NCBI GenBank assembly: GCA_008360955.1
Contig: LUCM01004242.1
Coordinates: 150,938 to 214,937, forward strand
DNA length: 64,000 bases
DNA from: Fasciolopsis buskii
Taxonomy: Eukaryota; Platyhelminthes; Trematoda; Plagiorchiida; Fasciolidae
Direction: 5' to 3'
The stretch's first letter is position 1, and each line of letters starts with the position of its first letter. The translations under genes were made by a program, and so were the position numbers. Below are positions 48,884 through 61,549 of the stretch, in pieces. Below the pieces are notes generated by a model. The model ran no database searches. It worked only from the letters and a program-made list of their open reading frames with translations, and was not told the origin of the DNA.

Positions 48884-51800
48884 TCAATCATCCTGATTCG
48901 ATAGAACATGACAGCGCGATCGCCACTGTTCACGGTTCACTGCCATTTCCTTCAGTGTCTCCAGCCAGCAAGTCGACGAGTCTTTCGGACCCCAACCACG
49001 AAAGCGTGAGATACCTACTTTACCTAGGTTCGCTGTACATTTCCTCATCCCACGTTGCCACGTCATCTGTTGGCCTCCACATGGCTTCTTCCATTCCTTA
49101 GGAGGAACACAAAATAAGGCACGGTATGGTAGACGAGTATTCGTCATACGCAACACGTGACCCAACCAGCGTAGTCTACTAAGTTTCATACGCTGAAATA
49201 AGCTATTTTCAGAAGTGGCACCCAATACGAGATTCCTAACCTCAATATTACTCACCCGGTCACTCCATCTAATCCTAGCCATACTACGTAAACATCGGTT
49301 GTCGAAAACCTCCAGCCGACGAACATCACCCACACGCATACTCCACGTCTCGCAACCGTACAACAAAACTAAGCGCATTGCAGCACAGTACACACGACCT
49401 TTCAACGTCAGTGAAATATCAGGCCGACGCCACAAGTGCTTTAATCCAGCGTAAGCTGCCCGAGCCTTGGATATACGCATACTTACCACCAATCCCGAGC
49501 TACCATCGTTAGACACGCACCTACCAAGGTAGGTGAAACGGTCCACAATCGTCAGCTCCTCTCCATGCCGTATCAAGTTCGGCGCTGCTGTCGTCCAGTC
49601 CTGTAACAGTACTTTGCACTTTGAAGGTACAAAGCGCATGCCAAACCGAGCAACCGATCTCGACAGTCTATCTAGTGCCCGTTGTGCATGGTCTGCAGAC
49701 TCGAACAGGCACACGACGTCGTCTGCGTAATCTAGGTCGCATAGCTTTCCTGCACTTCCCAGTTCGACTCCTACATCCCGAAGACCTCCTAAAGCATCTT
49801 CCATCACCTCGTCCATGACGAAGTTGAACAAGAATGGAGAGATGGGACACCCTTGTCGAACGCCACTAGTCGTTTCGAATGAACCTGACAGTTCACCGTA
49901 TACCCTAACGCGACCATAGATATACGAGTACAATGCTCGCAACAGGTTCACAAACTTCGTTGGCGTATTCTTCCGATGGAGGGTACTGAGTAGTGCTGGT
50001 CGATCCACGGAATCAAAAGCACCTTTCAAGTCGAGGAAGACTACGATCGTAGGGCGGCGGTGTCTGTGGCACGTTTCGAGTATCTGTCAAAGAGTGAATA
50101 TTTGGTCGATGCGACCTCGACCTGGTCGAAACCCGGCCTGTTGTTCGCGGATATTACTCTCGCGAATCGGTATCAAACGGCGCAGCATTATCGAAGCTAA
50201 CACTTTAGTAACTATCGGAACTAAACTAATCCCACGATGATTGCTGCGTTCACTCCGTGTACCCTTTTTGAAGATGGGTATAATCAGTGACTTACCCCAC
50301 GATAGTGGGATACGCTCCTTGTTCCAAATATCACGAAGCAAGGAGGTAAGTGATTTCATCCGCACTTCTCCACCCAATTTGAAAAGAACTGAGGAGTCGT
50401 CGGGACCTCCAGCTTTTCCCCTCTTCAGAAGCCGAATATTCGACTCCACTTCCACTTCCGTTGGGGGATCAAGTGACACCTCCCAAGGATTCACAGCTCC
50501 AGACGTCGGACTAGATACGATAGCGAATGGCCAGCTAAACTGATTCTTGAAATGCTCTGCCCAACGGTCCAGTCTTTCCTGTCTACCATGGATGAGCTCT
50601 CCATTCTTATCGCACACGACTTCACTAACCGAAGTCCGCCACCCACCGCTGTCGCGTATAAGCTTAAACAGTCTTTGACTGTTACCTGAAGCGGACGCCA
50701 CTTCCATCTCTTCGGCTACCTTAACCCACCAGTTTTCGTGGTTATTCCTAAGGCTTATGGTCAACTGACGCTGCAACTGCCGACGCATCTTATTCATTTC
50801 CTTGCAGTTAGGCAGCTCGCATTTTTGCTGCATTAGACTTAGCGACGCTTGCGAGATCCAGTGTTTTTGATGAATGCTAGGTCTGGGATCGCAGGCGAAA
50901 TTTGCTGCCAAATGCATCGCTTGCTTAGTTTGATCCCACTGATCGTCTACATTGCTACTGGTCGCAATTCTTAGTCCCTCGGACAGTTTCTGTTCGTAGC
51001 TGTTGCGAACAGCCAAATCAGACAAACGTTCGACAGCCCATCGGATTTGTGGCTTGCGTTGATGGCCATTCAGCTGCAGCACAAATCGCATTAAAACTAA
51101 CGCATGGTCCGGTTCGACGTACGTGGTCCAGTATGATCTACAGTTCTGGACAGAACCGCGCCAGCGATAGCTAACTGCGATATGGTCAATCTGACTCAAA
51201 GTACCTGTCGAGCTAGAGCGCCATATCGCAGTGCGACGCGAACGGAGTCGGAAATTCGTACTAGATAGGAATAAATGATTATCTGCACAGAATTGGAGAA
51301 GTCTTTCCCCGTTGTCTGTTCGCTGTGCAGGCAAGGCGCATCGCCCACCTAAACAGGACTCCGATGCACCAAGTTTTCCGACTTGTGCAGTAAAGTCGCC
51401 TGCTACCACTACAATGTCAGAGCAATTGCTCTTCCGAACAAGAATGACGAGGTTATCGTAAAATTCGTCTTTCTCCATGTCAGTGCTGCAGTCTGTAGGG
51501 GCGTATGCTGAGATAACAAATAAACTACGCTTAACACTACTATCCTGGACGCCGACTGATCCCTGTAGTCTCATGGCGCACAAGCGACTTTTGACTGGGA
51601 TCTAGTCTAAAAGAGCTGCTTCAGCCTTCTCACTCAAGACTATTCCTACACCACGTTGACCCACAGCTTGAGCTGTTTCGTCTCCTGAAGTGCGAAGAAA
51701 ATATCTTGACGAGGCGTTTGGCTTTCTTAGTTGAATTACTCTACCGGCATCCTGAATTCGTGTTTCACTCACGCAGCGGACATCAATCGAAAGTGAGTCC

Positions 51801-52174
51801 ACTGTCAGAGCCAAACACGCCTGTTGGTCAGTCTGCATTAAAGTGCGCACACTGAAGGAACCCAGATGCAGAGGCTGACTAGGCTTGAGAAAATGTGAGC
51901 TGACAGACTGAAAACCATCTACTAAACAACTTGACAACGAACCGTTGCGAGTATCGGGAGTGTTATCAGTGGAGATATTATGGGTAGGCAGAAGGGGCAA
52001 ACAGATTGGGTTGGAGACAGAAGAGGCAGGTTGAATAAAAGAGAGGGAACTCTGAGCAGTAGCATACTTATCACTACCCATGCCACCTGCGCTGGATGCA
52101 ATTGGCAGCGCGGTCCTGATTATCCTGCTCCACGACCGATGCAGTATGGAATTACTTGTAGGCGTGTAACTCAT
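48884..52174 (-). pseudogene. RTE-like endonuclease-reverse transcriptase, two internal stops
   Basis: A single continuous frame without frameshift, interrupted only by TAG at 51,602-51,604 and TGA at 50,087-50,089. Domains in order: an N-terminal ~80 residues; an APE endonuclease with LGSFSVRTL, the catalytic Glu in SETRIQ, VISAYAPT, VVAGDFTAQVG and QIDHIAVS; a linker; then RT with GKAGGPDDS, SLIIPIFKKGTRSE and NHRGISLVPIVTKVLASIML. These are followed by QAGFRPGRGRIDQ, VVFLDLKGAFDSVD, GVRQGCPISPFLFNFVMDEV, the catalytic LDYADDVV (YADD at 49,718-49,729), FVPSKCKVLL and YLGRCVSNDG. The C-terminus has RLRWLGHVLRM. The second stop could be a C-to-T change of an Arg codon. The length fits RTE proteins of about 1,000 residues, and the catalytic RT residues are intact. 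Confidence 0.85.
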
Positions 52175-52503
52175 GGGGTTTGATGGACGGGTACTGCTAG
52201 GGAGTCCAGCCGCTAAGCAGAAGAATGATTAGGGTTCTCAACCAAAGCCTTTGGTTCCAACAAGAACCTGATCACGAGGAGGCGGGGAATAGCTGAGTGA
52301 GCGCCCATTTACTGGGATCATATATTCTTCCACTCGTTTTTCCGACTAAGCTACTGACTCGGATCAACCCCCAACTTGGAGGACCGGGAGACTAATTCGT
52401 CAGGCCTCTGTCCATTGACCGTCCAGGCATGATTGGATCTTCGGCTTGAGATAAGCCATCCTGTATAGCTCGTTGGATCATGGAGGCACGCAAGCCGTCA
52501 CAA
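52175..52503 (-). other. 5' leader of the younger RTE
   Basis: About 330 bases shared with the 5' ends of the third RTE (61,200-61,549) and, more weakly, the old RTE (54,190-54,527). It has no ORF of its own and marks the family's 5' terminus. RTE elements usually carry an internal promoter here, but no specific motif was recognised. Confidence 0.6.
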
Positions 52504-54527
52504 AGAGCGCTGAGTAACGCTGTTCGGTCGACTGAGCCGAAAGGGCCTTGTTAAGTCAAGGATAACTAGGTTCTTAGGACAGCGGCATGCCTGGTGTGTT
52601 TCGAGTAACTGCCGGTGAGTAAAAAAACGTCGATGAAACTTTGACCTGGGCGAAATCCGTCTGTTGTTCGCGGCGTTTCTCGCGTGAACCGACGTCAAAC
52701 GGCGCACCATCATCGGAACCAAAACCTTGGTGATTATCGGAATTAAACTGACCTCACAATAGTTGCTACAATCCTTTGGTGGGTATAATCAGTGACCTGC
52801 CCCGCGATAACTGAATATGCCCTTCGTCCCATATATCACAGAGTGAGGAGTTAATAGACTTATCAGGGCCCTTTCACCCAGATTGAAAAGAAGTGGAGAT
52901 AGTTCGTCAGGATCGGATACTTCCCCTCTTCATTAATCGGATGTCCGACCCTACTGCAAATTCCGTTGGCGGATTGAGAGATATCTTCCAAGGATTCACA
53001 GTTGTGGTCGTCAGAGTAACTACATTAGTGCGCGGCCAGCTGAACTGCTCCTTGAAGTGTTCAGCTCAGTGATCGATCCTCTGCTGCATGCTGTTAGTGG
53101 GCTCTGTTTCTGTCGCACGCAGTTTCACTGGCCGAAGTCTTCCGCCCACCTATGTTGTGTATAAGCTTAAACGATCTTTAATTGTTACCGGAAGCAGCTG
53201 CTACGTCCATTCCATCACCTATCCTAACCCATCAGTTTTCACTTTCCTTCTGAGGGCGCTCTAGATGTCAACGTATCGTATTCACCTGCTTCCAGTTAAC
53301 GGAGTGGCCTTTATTAGAAATCCGGTATCCTTGATGGTTGCTGGATCTTAGACCGCAGGCGAAACTTGCTGTCAAATGCACCACCTTTTTCATTTGGTCT
53401 CACTGCTCATCAGCACTGCTGTTTCTCAGGGTTCACAACTGGTCTACTAATTTCTTTTCACAACTAACACCAAAATCTGGGTCGGGCAGATGTTCTACGA
53501 CTAACCGGGTTTCATTTTGCATCGACGGCCACTGAATTGAAAAGTTTCATTAAAACATGTTAATGGACCAGTAAAATCTGCAGTTTTTGGACAAAACTAT
53601 GTCAACGGTGGCTTACCGAGATGTGATCAGTCTGGCCAAGGTTATTCATGGGGTTACGGCACCATGTCGCTGTTCTACGCGAACTTTGTTGGAGATTCGT
53701 GATCGACAGGAATAAACCACTGAATGCACTAAACTGGAAAAACCCGTACCTGTTATCCGTGCACCGAGCGAGGAAGGCGAAGTACCTATCTAAACAAGTT
53801 TCTAATGCACTAAGTTTTCTAACCTGTGCACTAAAATCACCTGCCACCACTACAATGTCTGGGCCTTTATTCCTGTGAATAGAAGTGACGAATTCCTCAC
53901 TGAATTCTTTTTGTGCATCAGCGCTGCATTCCATGGCAACTTATGGAAAGATGACAAACAGGCGACGGTTAGCACATCTATCTTTTCGTAAGTTTGCGGC
54001 CATGTTATCATTAGAGGCAATATGGGTAGGCAGAGAGGTCATAAGAGAGACGGTTGGAGACAAAACAGGTTTAATAAACAAGAGGGGACTGAGAAGTAGG
54101 ATATTTACCCCTACCCACCCTACTTGACACAGTAGGCAGTGCACTTCTGATTACCCCATGCGACGACCGATGCACTGTAAGATTCTTTGTAGACGTAGGA
54201 CTCAGGCGAAGTGCTTGATGGGTATTGTAAGGGGGCCTAACCGCTAAGCAAGGGAACGATTTGGGTCCTCAACCAAAGCCTATAGTTCTGACAAGGGCGT
54301 GTCCGCAAGGTATCCATTGGTGGCTGGGTTGAAATCCATCGGTTACTCTTCTGATGATTCTTCCGATTGATTTGCCAACCCAAATCAGTCCCCAACCTGG
54401 AGGACCAGTGGAACTACTTCGTGAGAACTTTATCGCTTGACCTTCCACGCCTGACTGAATCATCGGTTGCAGATAAACGACTACTATATATATATATCGC
54501 TGAGTCATTGAGGCACAAACTGTCAGA
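52504..54527 (-). mobile_element. Old RTE-like retrotransposon, 5' segment
   Basis: Continues the element begun at 47,541-48,689. Alignment with the younger copy runs from about 49,979 to its 5' end. Readable pieces include an RT block (52,722-52,498), and the endonuclease at 53,934-53,602 with DIVVVAGDFSAQVRKLSALE and QTDHISVSHR. The 5' leader lies at 54,190-54,527. Many stops and indels are present. About 85 bases corresponding to younger-copy positions 49,893-49,979 are missing at the insertion point. A TA run (54,485-54,498) lies in its leader. Confidence 0.8.
54485..54498. repeat. (TA)n short microsatellite
   Basis: About seven TA units within the leader of the old RTE copy. The other two copies lack them. 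Confidence 0.85.
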
Positions 54528-55559
54528 TCACGTCAGGGTTCAATCTCATGGTCCAGTGGATTTACTGAAAATTTCATATCCCGGGTGGCTTACTTGGCTG
54601 CTTTCGTTGCGTGTTATGTTTTACTTTTTAACAACCCACCACAGTTCATTTGAGTTGCTGTTAAGTTCTTTGGTTTCTTATACGCAGGCTACCAACGTAT
54701 AGGTTTCGTCTGGTTTGGATCATTCATTTATTTCACTCGCTGGAAGCATGTTGCTCCGCTAATCATTCGGAACGGGATACAACGGAATTGGAAAAGACGT
54801 CCACGTGCTCGAGAGCCATAAAGGTTTTTCTTCTTTTTCGGGATCTGGTCATAAGCGATTTTCAAGCCTAATATGCCTAAGATAAATATTTTTTCGTCAT
54901 GGTGATCATATTCTCGGTCCTCGGCCTGGGGTAAACGTCCAGACGCGTGTATTCCATGCGAAAGTGCCCGGGTCCAAACTCTGGGTACGACGATGGATAT
55001 GGATCACCAACGAGCTCTTTTGTAAGCAAAACTCGATTCTGGTGGTCTGCGAGGTTGGTCGGAGGACCTGGGATTGGTGGGTTAAAAGTGGGGTCCGAAG
55101 GGTATTTAGTCAAAGAAAAATATCAATCCCACACGCTACTCGGAAGGACTTGCAAGATATATACATGAAAACATGTATATCCATTGATTATTTGGCAATT
55201 GCCAGTGATATTCCGTCTTTTGAGATGTTCATTCGTAATTACTTGGATCTAGGCCCGCCTTGGGAAATTTTACTGGTCTGTGGTCCGTTCTCTGTGGTTT
55301 TTAACTCCCATTGCAGACAGCTCTGCATCATACGTGACTGTGGTATTTAAATGCGAAGCAACTCTGAACTTTAAACTCCAGAGGAAGGCGAGCAAGGGTC
55401 CAGGGCAAAATAGAAAACCTAAATGTAATCAGCGTGAGAATAAAGATGTGGTATAAAAAAGGATCAGTATATTGAAAAAGTAGTTCATAAACCGGTTAGA
55501 AAAGCAGCATTTGTGGAATGTTAATCAGTCGAGTCAAAAGCACAAATCTGTGAAGGACG
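54528..55559. other. Region with no recognised gene
   Basis: A 128-codon plus-strand ORF (54,964-55,350), rich in Trp and Cys, overlaps other-frame ORFs and has no recognised motif. Possibly chance. Confidence 0.35.
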
Positions 55560-55980
55560 ATTTATGTTTCAGATAGGTTGTAATTATTAAGTGTCTGATC
55601 GTTGTACATCCAAAAGGAGATTTGTTTCTGACTAGGGACTAAAAACACGCTGATGACAACAGTTGAAGTGAATGTCCGTATTTTTGTGGCGAGAATTGCG
55701 TTAAGAAAGTGGACAACGGAAAGTGGCATCATCGGCAATGGAATGGACTGGGCTAGAGGTGGTGGACAGATCTTCAATATATAAAAGAAACTGGATAGAA
55801 AGTAGTACTAAGTCTTGGGGAACGCCAGCATTCACTGGAACTGGCTTGGAAAGGACCTCAGCGATTCGGATGGAGATGGGTTTCTTACGGTGGAGACTTG
55901 ATGCCCACGACGCAATAATCGGGGCTACCTGAATATGGGTGGTTCCACCAGAGGATCTTTGTGCCAAACTCAGCAAAAGG
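55560..55980 (-). pseudogene. Jockey/CR1-superfamily reverse transcriptase palm fragment
   Basis: Minus-strand frame 55,976-55,701 reads ASWASSLHRKKPISIRI, then SKPVPVNAGVPQDLVLLSIQ, LLYIEDLSTTSSPVHSIADD and ATF. This matches the RT palm block (PVNAGVPQGSVL...LLFINDL...SFADD). The catalytic box reads IADD. Frame 55,777-55,562 carries the next segment after a shift. Neither fingers nor endonuclease are recognisable, so this is an isolated fragment of a different family from the other CR1 copies. Confidence 0.7.
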
Positions 55981-57872
55981 ATTAAGTAGTTTGAAAGCGC
56001 TTAGAGAATGCATCGTTTGTTAGATCTTCCTAATGCTCATGCGGGGTTAAGATGAAAATAGTGGGAGAGGAAAAACGGAGTTTTAGGAGTATAAGATCAA
56101 GAATTAGAGACAATTGGGGAAGCAAAACCCTCAGCATTCTAGTGTGGTTCACATACAAGATCTTTGGATGAACTATAGACGGGCGGAAGTAGGAAGGACA
56201 GAAATTGCTAGGGCTGCTCTACTAAGGGACCAAAATGTTGGTCTACCATCGGTAGATCACATTATGCATCCGGTTCTGCAGCTGTAAAAGCGTTCAGTAG
56301 CTCTGTGATTAACAGCCGCTTGTTCCTAACTTGCAAGAAGCAAACGAGGAACCTGTGAGTTTTGTTTCCCCGATCCTACAATCCTAAAACTAGTTTTTCC
56401 TTTTCCAGTGTTCCCGTTTTTAGCCTCGCATTAGCATTAAGAAAATCCACCGAGCGATTCATTCTTTTGGCCACTCAATTACGAACATGAATCGTCACTG
56501 TTGTCCTCAGTGTTTTTGGTTTCTTATCTTGAACACGTCTCTTCTTAGGGCTCTGTTAGTCAAGTTCTTTACAATACTTCCGAAACCTCCCTTCTGTGAA
56601 TTCTTTTGTTACATACTTTGTTCTCCCCGCCTTATGGTTTGTCTGTATTCAGAGGTTTTGATATTGTATTTAACCGCGTTTAAGTAAAAATCTAGCCTGA
56701 GTTTACTGCACAGCTAGCGCCGTGCAGCGAACTGGCGTTCTGACTGGACAAATATCCGGGGTAGATTATATCTCAGAATGCTTCCGCCGGCTGTGTTGTC
56801 CAACACTTGAGAGCCTGCTGACGCGCGCACGTAAAGTCGGATCCTGCATTAGCTTTAGTGATATTTTCGCTTCAACTCATGGGCTATCGATGCAAACCCG
56901 GTTACCCGTGTTACGTTTGTCGGACCCAAATGTTGACATCCGTTATATGCAGGAACCACTAGATTAACAAGAAACTCCGTTTAATGGCAAAATAAGTGGG
57001 CACTCTAACCCTAACAGACGGGGCGTGCACTTGACAGCAAGTTCCTTCCGCGGTTTTAGCTCCGTTTTCCATCAAAGACACTGGGCCTCTTGAGGGTCAC
57101 TCACTCAAGTTGGACAAGAACGTCAACTCTCAGACTGTAAAAAGATGCATGAGATTAGACGGTATTCACAAGGTCAAGGAACGGTCATCTTTAAGGACTG
57201 CGAAAACTGATCAAAATAGCTAAAAAATGTAAATATCATAGGCTTTAGGCAACTGTGAGAGACTGTTAAGTTTAGTATGTGGCCTTGGTGGACAGCAAAC
57301 TTGGACAACATGACGATATGCGAGGGGAATGCGGAGCATTTTCATCGCAAAGGGGAAGAGTTCAGTCAAATACTTCAAGAAGCAGTTTGGCTGGCCACGC
57401 CCTAATGTGGTTACTCCGACGTCAAAAAGCGCGGTGTCATTTGATCTCCCAGCAGAGACGGAGTTATGATCGGACGTTCGACTACTAAAGAACTGAAGAG
57501 AGACTAGTCCCGACGAACGTTTTCACTTGTTCTCAGACCGCTTTGCTCCGTGACATTTGAAGCCAGAAGTGTATTCTTCAGTCAAGGGTAGAGTCTAACG
57601 TCGTTTGCGTTTGCAAGAATAATGATTATAGTTATTGTCATGAAAATAGTCTAATTCCGAGATCTTACGCTCCATGTTACTCAGCTGTAAGGCTGCAGTG
57701 CGCGACAGGACCGTCCGTGAGTAGCCGGCTGGAATTCAGTCCGCTCGAAGTGCAGTCGAATATACCTTTACCTTTTGATTGTGAGTTGGAACACGACATG
57801 CTCACCGTCGCCGGCCATTAACGGCTTTCCTCGAATTAAATGGCGCCTTCGGCTGAGTTGATTAGGCGTTTG
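55981..57872. other. Region with no recognised gene
   Basis: Short ORFs only (up to 81 codons). A GC-richer stretch at 57,690-57,860 beside the TA microsatellite could be another repeat end, but no second copy is present here. Confidence 0.4.
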
Positions 57873-57910
57873 CATATATATATATATATATAATATATAT
57901 ATATATATAC
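57873..57910. repeat. (TA)n microsatellite
   Basis: Two adjoining TA runs of about 18 bases each with a one-base slip, suggesting length variability. Confidence 0.95.
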
Positions 57911-58224
57911 AATATGTATTTGTAGAGGTTAAAATGCGTACACTAAGTTATAACGTTTATTGTGATGTTTCGATCCCATTAGCAATTCGTGTAAAACGTG
58001 AATCAATAATTGAGTAGGATCGCTAGCTCTGTTCGTTTTGGTGCACTAACCGTCTGTTTGTTCCTCTATTCGGCATCGTGAATCTTGCTAACGTGACATA
58101 ATGTTTATCAATCTGGATGTGCCAATGAAACAAGGTATTCCATTAGAGGGCGCAGAGAGTCAGCCGAATAACGTTGCGATGTTGAAATTCACCATATGGT
58201 CAGCTTGTGCAAGGGGGTTGCATC
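57911..58224. other. No recognised content
   Basis: About 310 bases between the TA and CTAT microsatellites with no motif or gene seen. Confidence 0.4.
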
Positions 58225-58321
58225 TGTCTGTCTGTCTGTTTAACTGTCTACCTATCTATCTATCTACCTATCTACCCATCTATCTACCTACCTATCTATC
58301 TATCTATCTATCTATCTATCC

Positions 58322-58362
<41 letters not shown>

Positions 58363-58875
58363 ATTATCTATCTATCTATCTATCTATGTATCTGTCTATC
58401 AATTTGTCTGTCTATCTATGTATCTATCCATCTATGTATCTATCCATCTATCCATCTATCTTTCTATCTGTCTGGTTACCTCTCTCTCTATTTATCTTAC
58501 TGTCTACCTATTTATATTTCTCTCGATCTACCTATATATCTGTGTATGCATCTGTTTAACCATCGATCTATGTATCTGTCTATGTATTTATTTCCCTATC
58601 TTTCCATCTATCTGTCTATGTATCTATCGATCTACCTATATATCTATATATCTACCTCTCTATCTATTTATCTGTCTATCTATCTATGTATTTATCTATC
58701 TATCTGTCTGTCTATTTCTGTATCTATTTATCTGTTTATCTCTCTTTTTCTGTCTATTTATGTATGTATTTCTCTCTCTCTCTTTCTCTGAATCAAACTA
58801 TCTATCCATCGATCTTGTTTTCTATCTGTTTATCTATCTAACTATCTTTTTGTTTGTCAATCCATCTGCCGATCT
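58225..58875. repeat. Long imperfect (CTAT)n microsatellite
   Basis: About 640 bases of CTAT/CTGT/CCAT units. It is purest at 58,280-58,390, with growing imperfection toward the right end. All three plus-strand frames stay open because the four-base unit cycles through Tyr-Leu-Ser-Ile, producing ORFs of 152-194 codons that are artefacts. The tract directly abuts the broken 3' side of the third RTE. Confidence 0.95.
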
Positions 58876-58884
58876 ATCCAAACC

Positions 58885-61549
58885 GTGCGGCGGATCTCGA
58901 GAGTCTCTCAGGTGCGCGTTGTGCATGGTTCGCAGACTGGAGCAGGTACAAAACGCCATCTGCGTAATCTAGGTCGCATCGCTTCCCACCACTTCGCAGT
59001 TCAACTGCTACCATCTGAAGACTTAAAGCACCTTCCATCACCTCGTCCATGACGAAGTTGAACAGGAATGGAGAGATAAGACACCCTTGTCGAACGCCAC
59101 TAGTCGTTTTGAATGGACTTGATATTTTACCGCATACCCTCACGCGACCATAGATATGCGAGTACAATGCTCGCAACAGGTTTACGAACTTCTTTGGCAT
59201 GTCCTTCCGGTGGAGAGCACAGATTACTGCTGCCCGATTCACTGAGTCGAAAGCACCTTTGAAGTCGAGAAAAACTACGACCATAGAGCGAATAGTGAAT
59301 ATCTAGTCGATGCAACCTCGATCTGGAAGAAATCCGGCCTGCCGTTCGCAGACCTTATTTTCGCGAATTGGTGTCAAACGACGCAGCATTATCGAAGCCT
59401 ACATCTTAGTAACTATCGGAATTAAACTAATCCCACTATGATTGCTACAGTCACCCCATGCGCATTTCTTGAAGATGAGTGCAATCAGTGGCTTACCGCA
59501 CGATAACGACTCCAATTCCAAATCCGTTGGGGGTTGACAGACACCTCCCAGGGATTCGCAGCTGCAGACGTCGTCCTTAATATGTTAGCGTGTGGCCAGC
59601 TAAACTGATCCTTGAAGCGCTCGCCCCAGCGGTCCAGAATTTGTTGTCCACCATGAATTAGCTCTCCATTCCTATCGCACACGACTTTACTAACCGAACT
59701 TCGCCACCCACCGCTGTCGCGTATAAGCTTAAACAGTCTTTGACTGTTACCGGAAGCGCCGCTTCCTCCATCTCTTCGGCTCTCTTAACCCGCCAGTTCC
59801 CAAGGTCACTTTTAAGGCTTATCGTCAACTGATGATGCAACCGTCGACGCACCTTATTCACCCGTTTGCACTTAGAAAGCTGGAATTTTTTGCTCCATTA
59901 GACCAATCGATCGTTGCGTGATTCATTATCTATGATGAACACTAGATCTAGGACCACAGGCGAAATCTGATGCCAAATGCATAGCCTGTTTAATTTGATC
60001 CCACTGGTCGTCGCAGCTCTTAGTTACTCAAACAGTTTCTGCTCATAGCTGTTGCGAACAGCCGAATCAGACAAACGTTCGACAGCCCATCGGATTTGTG
60101 GCCTGCGTCGATGGCCGTTGAGCTGCAGCAAAAATCACATTTAAACTAGCGCATAATCCGATTTGACGTACGTGGTCCAGTACGACCTACAGTTCTGGAC
60201 AGAACCGCGCCAACAGTAGCTAACTGCGATATGGTCAATCTGACTCAAAGTACCTGTCGAGCTAGAGCGCCATATCGCTGTGCGACGCGAACTGTGTCGG
60301 AAATTTGTACTAGATAGGAATAGGCTATTGAATGCACAGAATTAGAGAAGTCCTTCCCCGTTGTCCGTTCGCTGAACAGGCAAAGCGCACCGCCCGCCTA
60401 AATAGGATCCCGATTCACTAAGTTTTCCAACTTGTGCATTAAAGTCGCCTGCTACCACTACAATGTCAGAGCAATTGCTCTTCCGAACTAGAGTGACGAT
60501 GTCATCATGAAACTCGTCTTTCTCCGTGTCAGTGCTGCAGTCTGTAGGGGCGTATGCCGAGATAACAAATAAACTACGCTTAACACTACTATCCTTCTGG
60601 ACACCGACAGATCACTGGAGTCTCACGGCGCACAAGCGACTGTTGACTGATCCAGTGTAATAGGGCTGTTTCTGCCTTCTCACTTAAAACTATTCCTACA
60701 CAAAGCTGACCCACAGCCTAAGCTGCTTCGTCTCCTGAAGTGTGCAGAGATATCTTTTCGAGACATTTGGCGCAGTTAGTTGAATTACTCTACTCGAATC
60801 CTGAATTCGTGTTTCACTCACGCAGCAGACATCAATCGAAAGTGAGTCCACCTTCAGAGCCAAACATGCCTGTTGGCCATCCTGCATTAAGGTGTGCACA
60901 TTGAAGGAGCCGAGATTCAGAGGTTGATGACGCTTGAGGAAATTTGAGTTGGCAGACTGGAAACCACTTACTATAGTATTTGACAATGAACCGTTGCGAC
61001 TATTGGGCATGTTATCAATGGAGATACTATGGGTAGGCAGAAGGGGCAAACAGATTGGGTTGGAGACAGAAGAGGCAGGTTGAATAAAAGAGAGGGAACT
61101 CTGAGCAGTAGCATACTTATCACTACCCATGCCACCTGCGCTGGACGCAATTGGCAGCGCGGTCCTGATTATCCTGCTCCACGACCGATGCAGTACGGAA
61201 TTATTTGTAGACGTGTAACTTATGGGGATCGGTGGATGGATATTTTTAGAGTCCAGCCACTAAGCCGAAGAATGATTAGGTTTCTCAACCAAAGTCTTTG
61301 GCTCTAATAACAGCCTGACCACAAGGCAGCAGCGTATAGGTGAGTGGAAGCCCATCTGCTTAGATCAATTATTCTTCCACTCGTTTTTCCGACTAAGCTG
61401 CCAACTCAGTTCAACCACCGACTGGGAGGACCAGGAGACTACTTCATCAGGCCTCTACCCATTGATCTTCAAGGCATGATTGGATCTCCGGCTTGAGATA
61501 AGCCATCTTGTATAGCTCGTTGGGCCATGGAGGCACGCAAGCCGTCACA
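58885..61549 (-). mobile_element. Third RTE-like copy, missing its 3' end
   Basis: Minus-strand copy of the same family. Its 5' terminus at about 61,549 (GCAAGCCGTCACA) matches the younger RTE's 5' end. Frames include 61,130-60,696 (LGSFNVHTLMQDGQQACLAL, VSETRIQD: endonuclease start), 59,861-59,485 (linker, NELIHGG-type block) and 59,284-58,885 (VVVFLDFKGAFDSVNR, GVRQGCLISPFLFNFVMDEV). The catalytic box reads LDYADGV, so one catalytic Asp is lost. A deletion of about 40 bases near 59,285 and others upstream break the frame. Everything after the residues following the YADG box is gone. Some 5' stretches are very close to the younger copy (for example 61,030-61,190). Confidence 0.85.

Larger units (their letters stand above)
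48689..52503 (-). mobile_element. Younger, nearly complete RTE-like non-LTR retrotransposon
   Basis: A ~3.8 kb unit on the minus strand. The 5' end is set by comparison with the third copy, where similarity stops at the same GCAAGCCGTCACA. It has a ~330 base 5' leader, one 1,096-codon frame (52,174-48,884) and a ~195 base 3' UTR. It ends in a short triplet tail that reads CGATGATGATGACGACA on the minus strand (48,689-48,705). A triplet-repeat tail instead of poly(A) is typical of the RTE clade. No target-site duplication is visible. The flanks belong to an older copy of the same family, in the same orientation. Confidence 0.85.

Noticed and set aside
49215..49818. Plus-strand ORFs inside the RTE
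   Set aside because: They are antisense shadows of the RTE reverse transcriptase frame.
58101..58972. Three overlapping plus-strand ORFs of 152-194 codons rich in Tyr-Leu-Ser-Ile
   Set aside because: They are translations of the CTAT microsatellite, which is open in all three frames because its unit is four bases long.
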